Of a stretch of 9,791 bases of DNA, positions 1 to 6,843 are shown one piece after another. The translations under genes and the position numbers were made by a program. Positions within the stretch are counted from its first letter, which is position 1. Each line of letters begins with the position of its first letter. This DNA comes from an uncultured Mycoplasmatota bacterium. Lineage in GTDB: Bacteria; Bacillota_I; Bacilli_A; RF39; UBA660. The notes beneath the pieces are model-generated. The model did not search any database and had not been told where the DNA came from. It saw only the letters and a program-made list of their open reading frames with translations. The stretch covers positions 1-9,791 of the forward strand of contig CAMLYN010000033.1 in the NCBI GenBank assembly GCA_946491675.1. The letters run 5' to 3'.

Positions 1-8
1 CAATTTTT

Positions 9-668
9 TTATTTATTAAAAACTACTTTATCTCGATTATAAGTTACTGCAAAAAATCTGATAAATGTTAAAATTAATAATTCATTACTCAAAATCACCC
101 CTAAAATAGCTATCATTAACGCAAAACATAACCCACTTCTACCATATTTCAATTCATCAATTAATTTAAAGCAAAAATATACACTTAAACCACAAAAAAT
201 TATTTTAACAATCGTACTAAAATTAGAATATTTAGTAAGTGAAAAATAAATTCCAAAAATTGAAACAAAAAGAGCTGCATAACTAAAATTAAAATCATCT
301 ATAGCAATTTTCTTTTTTTTATTATTACTTTTAACCAATAATAAATTCAATAATAATAAAATAAAATTTATCAATAATAATCTAATAATCATATAAGAAT
401 AAGTAAAAACTTTAAAATTATCAAAATTTATCGAATGATCAAATAACGATCTGACAACTATAATTAATAAATATAAATTTACTAAAAATTCTAAAAATTC
501 ATACATTAAATTAGAATTAATCTCTTTATCCAACAATATTCCTCTTATTTTAGGAAATAGTAAAAATATAGTGACCGAAAATAATCCTAAAATACTACCA
601 GTAATACCATCTACTATAAATAACCCAATTATAACAATAAAATTTAAAAACAAATTAATTTTATACAT
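9..668 (-). CDS. Polytopic membrane protein of unknown function
   Basis: I do not recognise a family. The product of about 219 residues is almost entirely hydrophobic, with six or seven likely membrane segments: two near the N-terminus, one around residue 65, a long one around 90-112, and three in the last 90 residues. They are separated by short Lys/Asn-rich loops, including a KKKK stretch near residue 118. No catalytic or binding motif is visible. A longer reading from a GTG at 677 is possible, but that GTG is part of the ribosome binding site AAGGTGA (674-680). ATG at 668 has the normal spacing for this window, and ATG at 671 is the alternative. The gene overlaps the end of the upstream minus-strand gene by a few bases, so the two are probably translationally coupled. 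The pair diverges from the germinant receptor operon, which is the only hint of a role. The gene is real by length, RBS and coupling; its function is unknown. Confidence 0.75.
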   Translation of the reverse strand: MYKINLFLNFIVIIGLFIVDGITGSILGLFSVTIFLLFPKIRGILLDKEINSNLMYEFLEFLVNLYLLIIVVRSLFDHSINFDNFKVFTYSYMIIRLLLINFILLLLNLLLVKSNNKKKKIAIDDFNFSYAALFVSIFGIYFSLTKYSNFSTIVKIIFCGLSVYFCFKLIDELKYGRSGLCFALMIAILGVILSNELLILTFIRFFAVTYNRDKVVFNK

Positions 669-1155
669 CATAATCACCTTTTAAATATTCAATCATTTCT
701 ATAAAAGCTGATGTTATATTTATTTCATTATTTAAAATTACTTTAAATACATCATCAATATTTTTATCGTTATATATATTTATATATTGATATAAATTTA
801 CATCTTCATTATCATTATATAGGTTTTTAATATCGTAATCCATACCATTACATACACCACTAACAGTATTTCGATCAATAAAATAAATATCCGCAATATC
901 GATAAATTCTTTATCTAATATTTCTTTATATCTTATATTATCACTACATCTATTTATAGTATTCATTAATTTATAATCATCAGTATTATAATTGCTAATA
1001 ATATTAATATTATTTTTTAATTTTTCTATTTCATTAAAATATTTACTTGTATCAATTTCATAATTTAATATTTGATAATTATTATATTCTAAATATATCA
1101 TAAAAACTATTACCAAAAACATAACAAAATAACTTATTCTTAAAAATATTTTCAT
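661..1155 (-). CDS. Single-anchor extracytoplasmic protein of unknown function
   Basis: This 164-residue protein has an N-terminal membrane segment (about residues 5-22) after a short positive stretch (MKIFLR). A polar Asn/Asp/Tyr-rich domain of about 140 residues follows. No signal peptidase site is clear, so it is probably an anchored protein with the C-terminal domain outside the cytoplasm. Residues 40-56 could form a short coiled coil. Two cysteines (70 and 102) in the outer domain could form a disulfide. I recognise no known family. The ATG at 1155 has a good Shine-Dalgarno (GGAG at 1167-1164, 8 bases away). It is the first gene of a two-gene minus-strand unit whose second gene encodes a polytopic membrane protein, suggesting an anchored-plus-integral membrane pair. 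The 98-bp divergent gap is shared with the ger operon, so a sporulation or spore-membrane role is possible but is inference only. Confidence 0.75.
   Translation of the reverse strand: MKIFLRISYFVMFLVIVFMIYLEYNNYQILNYEIDTSKYFNEIEKLKNNINIISNYNTDDYKLMNTINRCSDNIRYKEILDKEFIDIADIYFIDRNTVSGVCNGMDYDIKNLYNDNEDVNLYQYINIYNDKNIDDVFKVILNNEINITSAFIEMIEYLKGDYDV
674..680 (-). promoter_or_regulatory. Ribosome binding site that decides the start of the 219-aa membrane protein
   Basis: Reading on the minus strand, AAGGTGA precedes ATG codons at 671 and 668. The in-frame GTG at 677 lies inside this Shine-Dalgarno sequence and so cannot be its own start. AGGTG is 6 bases from the ATG at 668, matching the 5-6 base spacing seen before other genes in the window. 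Confidence 0.6.
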
Positions 1156-1178
1156 TCAAAACTCTCCTCTTTTAAATT

Positions 1179-1187
1179 ATTATATCA
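1179..1187 (-). promoter_or_regulatory. Candidate extended -10 (or sigma-E-like) promoter for the 1155-9 gene pair
   Basis: On the minus strand the sequence reads TGATATAAT (1187-1179), a TG-N-TATAAT extended -10 with no convincing sigma-A -35. An alternative reading is sigma-E-like: ATACATT (1207-1201), a 14-base spacer and GATATAAT (1186-1179), which partly matches the mother-cell consensus KMATATT-N14-CATACAHT. Transcription would start near 1172, just ahead of the ribosome binding site. AT richness makes chance matches likely. Confidence 0.4.
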
Positions 1188-1203
1188 TTGATAAATTAAA
1201 AAT

Positions 1204-1233
1204 GTATTAAATTTATAAAAATTACTCATAATA
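1204..1233 (+). promoter_or_regulatory. Sigma-G-type promoter of the germinant receptor operon
   Basis: GTATT (1204-1208), an 18-base spacer and CATAATA (1227-1233) match the forespore sigma-G consensus gHATR-N17/18-CATWHTA, with all seven -10 positions and four of five -35 positions matching. The predicted start near 1240 falls just ahead of the AGGTGA ribosome binding site at 1244-1249, giving a leader of about 14 bases. GerA-family operons in Bacillus subtilis are sigma-G-dependent, so position, spacing and gene content agree. Confidence 0.65.
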
Positions 1234-1253
1234 ATTAAAAAGTAGGTGAAATT

Positions 1254-2711
1254 ATGGATCAAGAATTAGACAAAATAATTAATCATATAAAAACAATGAA
1301 TGGTAATAGTACAGACATCAATGTTAGATATTTCAATATTCACAATCAAAAAGTAGCTTTTATGTTTTTAGAAAGTGTTGCTAATGATGATAAGATTAGT
1401 AATTTTTTAGGTAAAAGCTTAAGTATTAGTGTTAGAAGTAAGAAAAATCTATTTGAAAATTTATTTGATAGTATTAATAATACTATTCCCAATAGTAAAG
1501 TAAAAATAATTAATAACTACGACGATATATTTTATTACTTAACAAGTGGTTTTACTTGTGTTTTTGTCGATGGTTACAATAAAGCAATCACTTTAGAAAC
1601 TAAAGCATTGCTAGATAGAAGCATCACTGAAGCTACCAGTGAACCTGTCCTAAAAGGACCTAAAGATTGTTTTATTGAAAATATTTTAGCAAACATGGGT
1701 TTAATTAGAAAAAGAATTAAAGATCCTAATCTTTATTTTGAAGAGACTAAAGTAGGAAGAAGAACAAAAACCAAAGTTGTAATTGGATACATTAAAGATG
1801 TAGCCAATGAAGAAAAAATAAACTTACTAAAACAAAAACTACAAAAAATTAATATTGACGGAATTATAGATTCTAATTATATCAAAGAATTATTAACCGA
1901 TAATCAAAAATCATTTTTACCACGAGTTATTTCAACTGAAAGGCCTGATTTAACAGCTATGGGATTATTAGACGGTAAAATAGCAATCATCGTTGAAAAC
2001 ACTCCCTATGTTTTATTACTTCCTACCGTATTTGCTGACTTTTTTAAATCACCTGAAGACTATTATACAAAACCATTTAATGCCTCTTTTACAAGAATTT
2101 TAAGATATATTGCATTCTTTATTGCTATTTTAGTACCAGCTTTTTATATTGCAGTAACAACATTTAATATGGAAATTGTCCCCAGTTCTTTATTAATATC
2201 ATTTTCAATTCAAAGGGAAAGTGTCCCCTTTCCCACCATAATAGAAGTTCTAATTCTAGTAATTTCTTACGAGATATTAAGAGAAGCCGATACAAGAAAA
2301 CCACAAATCATGGGTGCCTCAATTAGTATTGTCGGTGCTTTAATTTTAGGTGAAGCAGCCGTTTCTGCCGGCGTTATATCGCCGATTGTCGTTATTGTTA
2401 TTTCTATTTCAGCAGTCTCAGGAATGGGGTTCAATGATCCAGACATAACAAATGCGATTAGAACATGGAGAATATTATTTATGTTAGCAGCTTGTATGTT
2501 TGGAATTGTTGGAATCGTCATTTTATTTATTATTTTTATAACTAAATTAAATAGCATTGAGGTATTAGGTACGCCTTATCTATCCCCTTTATCACCATTT
2601 AGTTTTAAAGACTTTAAAAATTCTTTGACAAGATTCCCTCAACAAAAAATAAAAACAAGACCATCTTATTTTAATAAAAAAAACATCAATAGAATAGGAA
2701 GTGACGAATGA
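1254..2711 (+). CDS. gerAA: Spore germination receptor subunit A (GerA/GerKA family)
   Basis: This is the A subunit of a GerA-type germinant receptor, which sits in the spore inner membrane with B and C subunits. In this family the A subunits oligomerise into the ion channel that opens on germinant binding. The length of 485 residues is normal. The soluble N-terminal part (about 1-270) carries the family signatures: E-P-V-L-K-G-P at 130-136, DPNLYFE at 157-163, GRRTKTKV at 168-175, ERPD at 229-232 and DGKIAIIVENTPYVLLLP at 240-257. The C-terminal membrane part (about 280-430) contains EILREAD (340-346) and the conserved run beginning SIVGALILGEAAV (358-370). A short basic tail (430-485) follows. 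The usual Ser-Ser-Phe after the last conserved segment is replaced by SGMGFNDPD. ATG at 1254 follows AGGTGA at good spacing, behind a sigma-G-like promoter. The gene overlaps the next by ATGA. Subunit class is certain; the germinant cannot be told. Confidence 0.96.
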   Translation: MDQELDKIINHIKTMNGNSTDINVRYFNIHNQKVAFMFLESVANDDKISNFLGKSLSISVRSKKNLFENLFDSINNTIPNSKVKIINNYDDIFYYLTSGFTCVFVDGYNKAITLETKALLDRSITEATSEPVLKGPKDCFIENILANMGLIRKRIKDPNLYFEETKVGRRTKTKVVIGYIKDVANEEKINLLKQKLQKINIDGIIDSNYIKELLTDNQKSFLPRVISTERPDLTAMGLLDGKIAIIVENTPYVLLLPTVFADFFKSPEDYYTKPFNASFTRILRYIAFFIAILVPAFYIAVTTFNMEIVPSSLLISFSIQRESVPFPTIIEVLILVISYEILREADTRKPQIMGASISIVGALILGEAAVSAGVISPIVVIVISISAVSGMGFNDPDITNAIRTWRILFMLAACMFGIVGIVILFIIFITKLNSIEVLGTPYLSPLSPFSFKDFKNSLTRFPQQKIKTRPSYFNKKNINRIGSDE

Positions 2712-3868
2712 AAAAAATATTAATTATTCCTTTAATTTTTCTACTAACTGGTTGTTGGAATTATCGCGAACTTAATCAATTAGCTATAACAACTGGTATA
2801 GCTGTTGATAAAGAAAATGATAATTATAAAATAACTATAATGATAGCTAATTCTAAAAAAGATAGTGGTTCTGATGGTAGTATCACACCATCGGCTGCTG
2901 TATATGATGGAACAGGTAAAACTATCTATGAGGCTTTTAAAGATACTTCTTTAAGTGTTTCTAAACAAATATATTTAAGCCATATTGATGTATTAGTTAT
3001 ATCTGAAGAAATCGCTAAAAATAATTTAACCGATGTCATCGATTTTCTATTTCGTTATCCTCAAACAAGAAACAATTTTTATTTAGTTTTAGCTAAAGAT
3101 AAAAAAGCTAGTGATATATTGAAAGTTACCACACCACTTGAAACATTTCCTTCACAAAATTTAGCTAAAAACCTAGAAATAACTGATAAACTACAAGGAT
3201 TTACCTATACAGTTGATTTTACTGATTTTACCAAATCACTTGTATCAGAAGGAATAAATCCTATTCTTCCATCTGTAACAATCATTGGAAATAGTGAAGA
3301 AGGAAATAAAGAAGAAAACATACAACAAAATGAACCATCAACCTATCTAAAATTAGATATGTTAGGAATATTTAAAGGTGATAAATTTGTAACTTGGGCT
3401 AATCCTAACGAAAGCAAAGGAATAAATATAATCAATAACAAAATATATATTTTAGGAGTTATCGTTGAATATCAAAATGAAAAAATAGTAACAGAAATAA
3501 CCGAAATGGAAACAGGTTTTGAAGTTGAAGATAATAAAGTTAGAATAACAATTGAAACAGTTGGTGCTATTCAAGAAATAAATGCAAATATCGATTTATA
3601 TGATCCTAACAATATTGAAAAAATTCAAAATGCTAATATTGAAAAAATAAAAGAATACGTTAACAACGCAATTAATTTAGCTAAAACAAATAAAACTGAC
3701 ATTTTTGGTTTTGGTAATTATATTTATAAAAACAATCCTAAAAAATGGAAAGAAATAAAAGATAAATGGGATGATGAAATATTTCCTAATTTAGAAATTG
3801 AAATTGAAGTAAATCTAAGATTACAATCTAAAGGTTCAATTAATAATATCGTTGAGGTGAGAGAATGA
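2708..3868 (+). CDS. gerAC: Spore germination lipoprotein, receptor subunit C (GerAC/GerKC family)
   Basis: This is the C subunit of the germinant receptor, a lipoprotein on the outer face of the spore inner membrane. The 386-residue length fits the family. The N-terminus is a lipoprotein signal peptide (MKKI, a hydrophobic core, then lipobox LTGC with Cys16 as the lipidation site). It runs into the family hallmark CWNYRELNQLAITTGIAVD. The rest is hydrophilic and follows the GerAC pattern, including a YLSHIDVLVISEEIA stretch near residues 90-104, FRYPQTRNNFYLVLAK near 115-130 and a Lys-rich helical end near 320-345 (NIEKIKEYVNNAI). The ATG overlaps the gerAA stop as ATGA and has GGAAGTGA just upstream, so translation is coupled. 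In related organisms, lipidation by Lgt is needed for receptor function. The C gene lies between A and B, as in the Bacillus gerK operon. No defect is seen. Confidence 0.95.
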   Translation: MKKILIIPLIFLLTGCWNYRELNQLAITTGIAVDKENDNYKITIMIANSKKDSGSDGSITPSAAVYDGTGKTIYEAFKDTSLSVSKQIYLSHIDVLVISEEIAKNNLTDVIDFLFRYPQTRNNFYLVLAKDKKASDILKVTTPLETFPSQNLAKNLEITDKLQGFTYTVDFTDFTKSLVSEGINPILPSVTIIGNSEEGNKEENIQQNEPSTYLKLDMLGIFKGDKFVTWANPNESKGINIINNKIYILGVIVEYQNEKIVTEITEMETGFEVEDNKVRITIETVGAIQEINANIDLYDPNNIEKIQNANIEKIKEYVNNAINLAKTNKTDIFGFGNYIYKNNPKKWKEIKDKWDDEIFPNLEIEIEVNLRLQSKGSINNIVEVRE

Positions 3869-4938
3869 AAGTAACTAATTCAGAATACGCATGTCTATCT
3901 TCATTTTTAATTCGTTCATTATTTTTTGGACCAGCTATATATAGTATATTACATTTTGCTTTACAAGATGGTTGGATAAGCATAATTATTTCTTTTTTCC
4001 TAAGCTTTATTCCTTTAATAATTTATTACAAACTATTAAATCACAACCCTAACGATAACATTGTTACTTTAAATAACAAACTAGGAATAATCGGTAAAAT
4101 TATTAACATTATTCTAACTGCTTTTATTATTTTTCACGCCAGTGTAGTTTTATGGAACTTAACCAACTTTATCTATTCACAATTTTTATTTCAAACCCCA
4201 TTATTAGTCATCGCCATTATCATTTCTATTGGCATATTCTATGTTAGTATAAAAAATTTAACAACAATAGCTAGAACCGGAACCGTCTTTTTTATACTAA
4301 GTACAATATTATATTTTATTGCTGCTTTTTCTTTAGTCGGTTTTTGTGATTTAAATGGTCTTAAACCTGTTTTTAATTCTGGACTTATACCAATTCTAAA
4401 AGGAAGTTTTTCATCTTTAGGACTTAACATATTTCCTTTATTTATAATTTTAATAATTCCTAAAAACAATATTAAAAATAATAATAAAATGTTGTCATCA
4501 TTTTTTAAAGTTTATATTTTTAGATATTTATGTATGTTATCAGTATTAGTGATTTGTGTAGCCATTTTAGGAATAGAATTAACTAATCTTTATCAATATC
4601 CTGAATATCACATTTTAAAAACAATCAATATCGCCAATTTCTTTCAACGTGTTGAATCAGTTTTATCAGTTCAGTGGATATTTGACGCAGTCATGTCGAT
4701 AGTTTTATGTATATATTTTGTTAAAGAAAGTTTGACTAAAACATTTAACATTAATAATAAAATAAATCTTATTAATATTATCTGTGTCATTGGAATTTTA
4801 ATAATTTCTCAATATGTCTTTAGTAGTAATACAGTTGCTGAAACTTTCTACAAAAATATTTATCCGTTTTTAACGTTTAGCTTTTTCTTAATTATTCCTA
4901 TTTTAGTTTTAATAATTGTTAAAGTTAAAAAAACTTAA
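3865..4938 (+). CDS. gerAB: Spore germination receptor subunit B (GerAB/GerKB, APC-superfamily transporter fold)
   Basis: This is the B subunit of the germinant receptor, an integral membrane protein with an amino-acid transporter-like fold. In Bacillus subtilis GerAB binds the amino-acid germinant directly. The 357-residue length is normal. About ten membrane segments can be counted across the protein, starting after the short N-terminal MKVTNSEYACLSSF. The family-typical stretch is the region near residues 247-275, reading YPEYHILKTINI, then FFQRVESVLSVQWIFD. The ATG overlaps the gerAC stop as ATGA, with GAGGTGAG a few bases upstream. It is the last gene of the operon; its stop is 26 bases from the convergent DUF368 stop. 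The A-C-B order differs from the A-B-C order of the B. subtilis gerA and gerB operons and matches gerK. The residues that would set ligand specificity cannot be assigned by eye, so the germinant is unknown. Confidence 0.94.
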   Translation: MKVTNSEYACLSSFLIRSLFFGPAIYSILHFALQDGWISIIISFFLSFIPLIIYYKLLNHNPNDNIVTLNNKLGIIGKIINIILTAFIIFHASVVLWNLTNFIYSQFLFQTPLLVIAIIISIGIFYVSIKNLTTIARTGTVFFILSTILYFIAAFSLVGFCDLNGLKPVFNSGLIPILKGSFSSLGLNIFPLFIILIIPKNNIKNNNKMLSSFFKVYIFRYLCMLSVLVICVAILGIELTNLYQYPEYHILKTINIANFFQRVESVLSVQWIFDAVMSIVLCIYFVKESLTKTFNINNKINLINIICVIGILIISQYVFSSNTVAETFYKNIYPFLTFSFFLIIPILVLIIVKVKKT

Positions 4939-4964
4939 TTTAAATATATAATTTTATAAATTAA
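4927..4964 (-). terminator. Possible weak terminator after the DUF368 gene
   Basis: On the minus strand, TTAATTTA (4964-4957) and TAAATTAA (4942-4935) form an eight-pair stem of A-T pairs only, with a 14-base loop. One G and seven T residues (4933-4927) follow. Placement directly after the TAG stop and the T-tract fit an intrinsic terminator. The all-AT stem is weak and easily arises by chance in this genome. Confidence 0.35.
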
Positions 4965-5792
4965 CTATTCTAATTTACGTGATATATTATAACCAACTAT
5001 TAATAATATTAGGGCAACTATAGTTTCTAAAATACTATAGTTGTTTTTAAATGTTTCAAAAAACAAAATTAATACTGAACTTAAAGTAAATCCAATAATT
5101 CCACAGTACATATACTCCTTCTTTTTATCAAATAAATATGACATCAATTTAGATAATATAATAACACATAAAACAATACCTAATAGATAGGGTATTACTT
5201 TAAAAATATTAGTGAAAATAGCTTCTATACTAGTTAAAGAACTTAAGAAATTTAATAACAAATTATAACATCCTAAAAGCATCATTACAGCAGTACCGCT
5301 AATCCCAGGAATAATCATAGTCAATGCGTCAACTATTCCGATAACAAAAAATAAAACAAAATTAATAAATTGATTAGTTGTTTCAATAAAGAAATTTTGA
5401 TTACCAACTAATGAAATTAAAAAAACTGTAGAAAAACTTAAAATTAAAGTTAAAATATGAAAAAAATTTATTTTTTTTATGTTAACATTCTCAATTAAAT
5501 TAGGTATACCTCCCATTATTAAACCAATAAATAACAACATAGTTGGTAAATAATAATTACTAATAAAATAAATAACTAATTCACTTGTTAATGATATTGA
5601 TAACAACACACCAATTCCAATAGGTAATAAAAATAAAAAATTATCCCAAGGATTTTTAAAAAAATAGTTAATCGCTTTAATTGCTTTTTCGTAAATGCCA
5701 AAACTAATTGCAATTAAAGCTCCACTAACACCGGGAATAATTTTAGCCATTCCTATAATGAATCCTTTAAATATCAAAACTAAAAATTCCAT
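4965..5792 (-). CDS. DUF368 (PopT-family) membrane protein, likely undecaprenyl phosphate translocase
   Basis: This 275-residue polytopic protein belongs to the DUF368 family. Members named PopT in Staphylococcus aureus and Vibrio cholerae were shown to return undecaprenyl phosphate across the cytoplasmic membrane, recycling the carrier for peptidoglycan and other wall polymers. The family's two internal repeats are clear: GMAKIIPGVSG at 14-24 and MIIPGISG at 159-166, each at the start of a hydrophobic hairpin, as expected for an inverted-repeat transporter. About eight to ten hydrophobic segments span the protein. Its ATG follows GAGGTGA (5802-5796). That ribosome binding site abuts the T-tract of the trpS terminator, so expression probably relies on read-through or on an unseen promoter in the end of trpS. 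Its 3' end overlaps the ger operon terminator on the opposite strand. Family assignment is strong; transport by this particular protein is inferred. Confidence 0.88.
   Translation of the reverse strand: MEFLVLIFKGFIIGMAKIIPGVSGALIAISFGIYEKAIKAINYFFKNPWDNFLFLLPIGIGVLLSISLTSELVIYFISNYYLPTMLLFIGLIMGGIPNLIENVNIKKINFFHILTLILSFSTVFLISLVGNQNFFIETTNQFINFVLFFVIGIVDALTMIIPGISGTAVMMLLGCYNLLLNFLSSLTSIEAIFTNIFKVIPYLLGIVLCVIILSKLMSYLFDKKKEYMYCGIIGFTLSSVLILFFETFKNNYSILETIVALILLIVGYNISRKLE
5015..5048 (+). terminator. Intrinsic terminator for the ger operon, inside the antisense DUF368 gene
   Basis: A perfect ten-base inverted repeat, CAACTATAGT (5015-5024) and ACTATAGTTG (5034-5043), has a nine-base loop and is followed by TTTTT (5044-5048) on the plus strand. 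It starts about 75 bases after the gerAB stop. There is no T-tract on the minus side (CCCTAATA follows there), so it should act only on rightward transcription. It lies within codons for the last residues of the convergent DUF368 protein, so the ger transcript would be antisense to that gene's 3' end. Confidence 0.7.
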
Positions 5793-5802
5793 AAATCACC
5801 TC

Positions 5803-5828
5803 AAAAAAAGATGTTGTTATAACATCTT
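5803..5828 (-). terminator. Intrinsic terminator between trpS and the DUF368 gene
   Basis: On the minus strand AAGATGTT (5828-5821), loop ATAAC (5820-5816) and AACATCTT (5815-5808) form an eight-pair stem followed by TTTTT (5807-5803). The trpS stop codon (5829-5827) runs into the stem. The T-tract ends right at the GAGGTGA ribosome binding site of the DUF368 gene. The stem-loop also contains TGTTATAAC, which resembles an extended -10, but no -35 is apparent. Confidence 0.7.
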
Positions 5829-6831
5829 ATTCAAAGTAATTTATTTTCATGTTTTTTCTTACTAACTTCATTTTATTTTTCGCATATTCTTGAGCTTTTA
5901 AAGTCCCATCTTTTAAAATTTGATCAACTTTATCTAAATTTTCCTCATAATACCTTCTTTTTTCTTGAATTGGTTTTAAGAACTCCATCATTTTACCAAT
6001 AAGTTCTTTTTTACAAGCAACACAACCACGACTACCATTTTTACATTCCAAACAAACAGTATCCAAATTATCTTTATTAACTAACTTATGATAATAATAA
6101 ACCATACACACTTCCGGATTAGCTTTATCATCTTTTTTTATTTTTTTAGGATCTGTTACTGCTGACATAATTTTTTTAGAAATTGTGTCATAATCATCGA
6201 TCAAATAAATTGCATTCCCTAGACTTTTTCCCATTTTTTCATTACCATCTAAACCTTTAATTCGTGTATTTTCAGTTAATAATTGACAAGGTTCAACAAA
6301 TGTTTCACCATAAATTGTATTAAATTTTCTAACAATTTCACGACATTGTTCTAAAAGAGGTAATTGATCCTCACCTACTGGTACTAAAGAACCATCAAAA
6401 ACTGTAATATCAGCAGCCTGACTAACAGGATAACCTAAAAAACCATAAGTAACACTCTCACCACTATTCCCAAATAACTCTTTTTTCTGATTTATTTCAG
6501 CTTTAGTTGTAGGGTTACGATATAACCTTGCAATTGTTACTAAATTAGAAAAATAAATAGTTACTTCAGCTATTTCTGGGATCATTGATTGAACAAAAAT
6601 AGTTACTTTTTTAGGATCTATTCCACAAGATAATAAATCAATTGCTAATTCTCTTACATTTTTTCTAACCTTATCAGGATTATTAAAATTATCAGTCAAT
6701 GCTTGAACATCTGCTATTTCAATATAAGAATTATAATCATCTTGTAATTTAACCCAATTAGAAACAGCTCCAAAATAATGACCTAAATGTAAATTTCCCG
6801 TCGGTCTAATTCCTGTTAAAATATTTTTCAT
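5827..6831 (-). CDS. trpS: Tryptophanyl-tRNA synthetase, iron-sulfur-cluster type
   Basis: This enzyme charges tRNA-Trp with tryptophan using ATP in the cytoplasm. It is a class I synthetase of normal length (334 residues from the chosen start). Numbered from ATG 6831, the HIGH motif is HLGH at 15-18 in TGNLHLGHY. The second signature is KMGKS at 199-203, where KMSKS is usual. Typical TrpRS stretches include NLVTIARLYRNPTTKAE, GYPVSQAADI and the later DQLPLLEQCREI. Cysteines 242, 263, 270 and 273 form C-x20-C-x6-C-x2-C, close to the C-x22-C-x6-C-x2-C set that holds a [4Fe-4S] cluster in Thermotoga maritima TrpRS. Cys260 is an extra one. A GTG at 6840 is in frame, but it lies inside the GAGGTGA ribosome binding site. 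The gene starts five bases after the patatin stop and ends in a terminator. No T-box leader is seen. Confidence 0.95.
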   Translation of the reverse strand: MKNILTGIRPTGNLHLGHYFGAVSNWVKLQDDYNSYIEIADVQALTDNFNNPDKVRKNVRELAIDLLSCGIDPKKVTIFVQSMIPEIAEVTIYFSNLVTIARLYRNPTTKAEINQKKELFGNSGESVTYGFLGYPVSQAADITVFDGSLVPVGEDQLPLLEQCREIVRKFNTIYGETFVEPCQLLTENTRIKGLDGNEKMGKSLGNAIYLIDDYDTISKKIMSAVTDPKKIKKDDKANPEVCMVYYYHKLVNKDNLDTVCLECKNGSRGCVACKKELIGKMMEFLKPIQEKRRYYEENLDKVDQILKDGTLKAQEYAKNKMKLVRKNMKINYFE

Positions 6832-6836
6832 ACATT

Positions 6837-6843
6837 TCACCTC
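6837..6843 (-). promoter_or_regulatory. Ribosome binding site that decides the trpS start
   Basis: GAGGTGA on the minus strand lies in the last codons of the patatin gene, with AGGTG 6 bases before ATG 6831. The in-frame GTG at 6840 overlaps this site, so a 337-residue reading from GTG is unlikely. The arrangement implies translational coupling from the patatin gene. Confidence 0.65.

Noticed and set aside
2267..2557. Open frame of 96 codons on the minus strand
   Set aside because: It lies wholly inside gerAA, antisense to its conserved membrane segment, with no ribosome binding site; it is a shadow of that gene.
2701..2711. Mycoplasma-type code (TGA as Trp), suggested by the extreme AT content
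   Set aside because: gerAA and other genes end at TGA in proper operon overlaps, Trp is encoded by TGG, and spore genes are present.
3612..3650. Short direct repeat encoding NIEKI twice in gerAC
   Set aside because: Two imperfect copies in a Lys-rich helix of AT-rich sequence; not distinguishable from chance.
4239..4469. Open frame of 76 codons on the minus strand
   Set aside because: It is antisense to the middle of gerAB, lacks a convincing start signal and is explained by the real gene.
6832..6840. GTG start for trpS at 6840
   Set aside because: The GTG is part of the GAGGTGA ribosome binding site; ATG 6831 has normal spacing and gives the usual TrpRS N-terminus.
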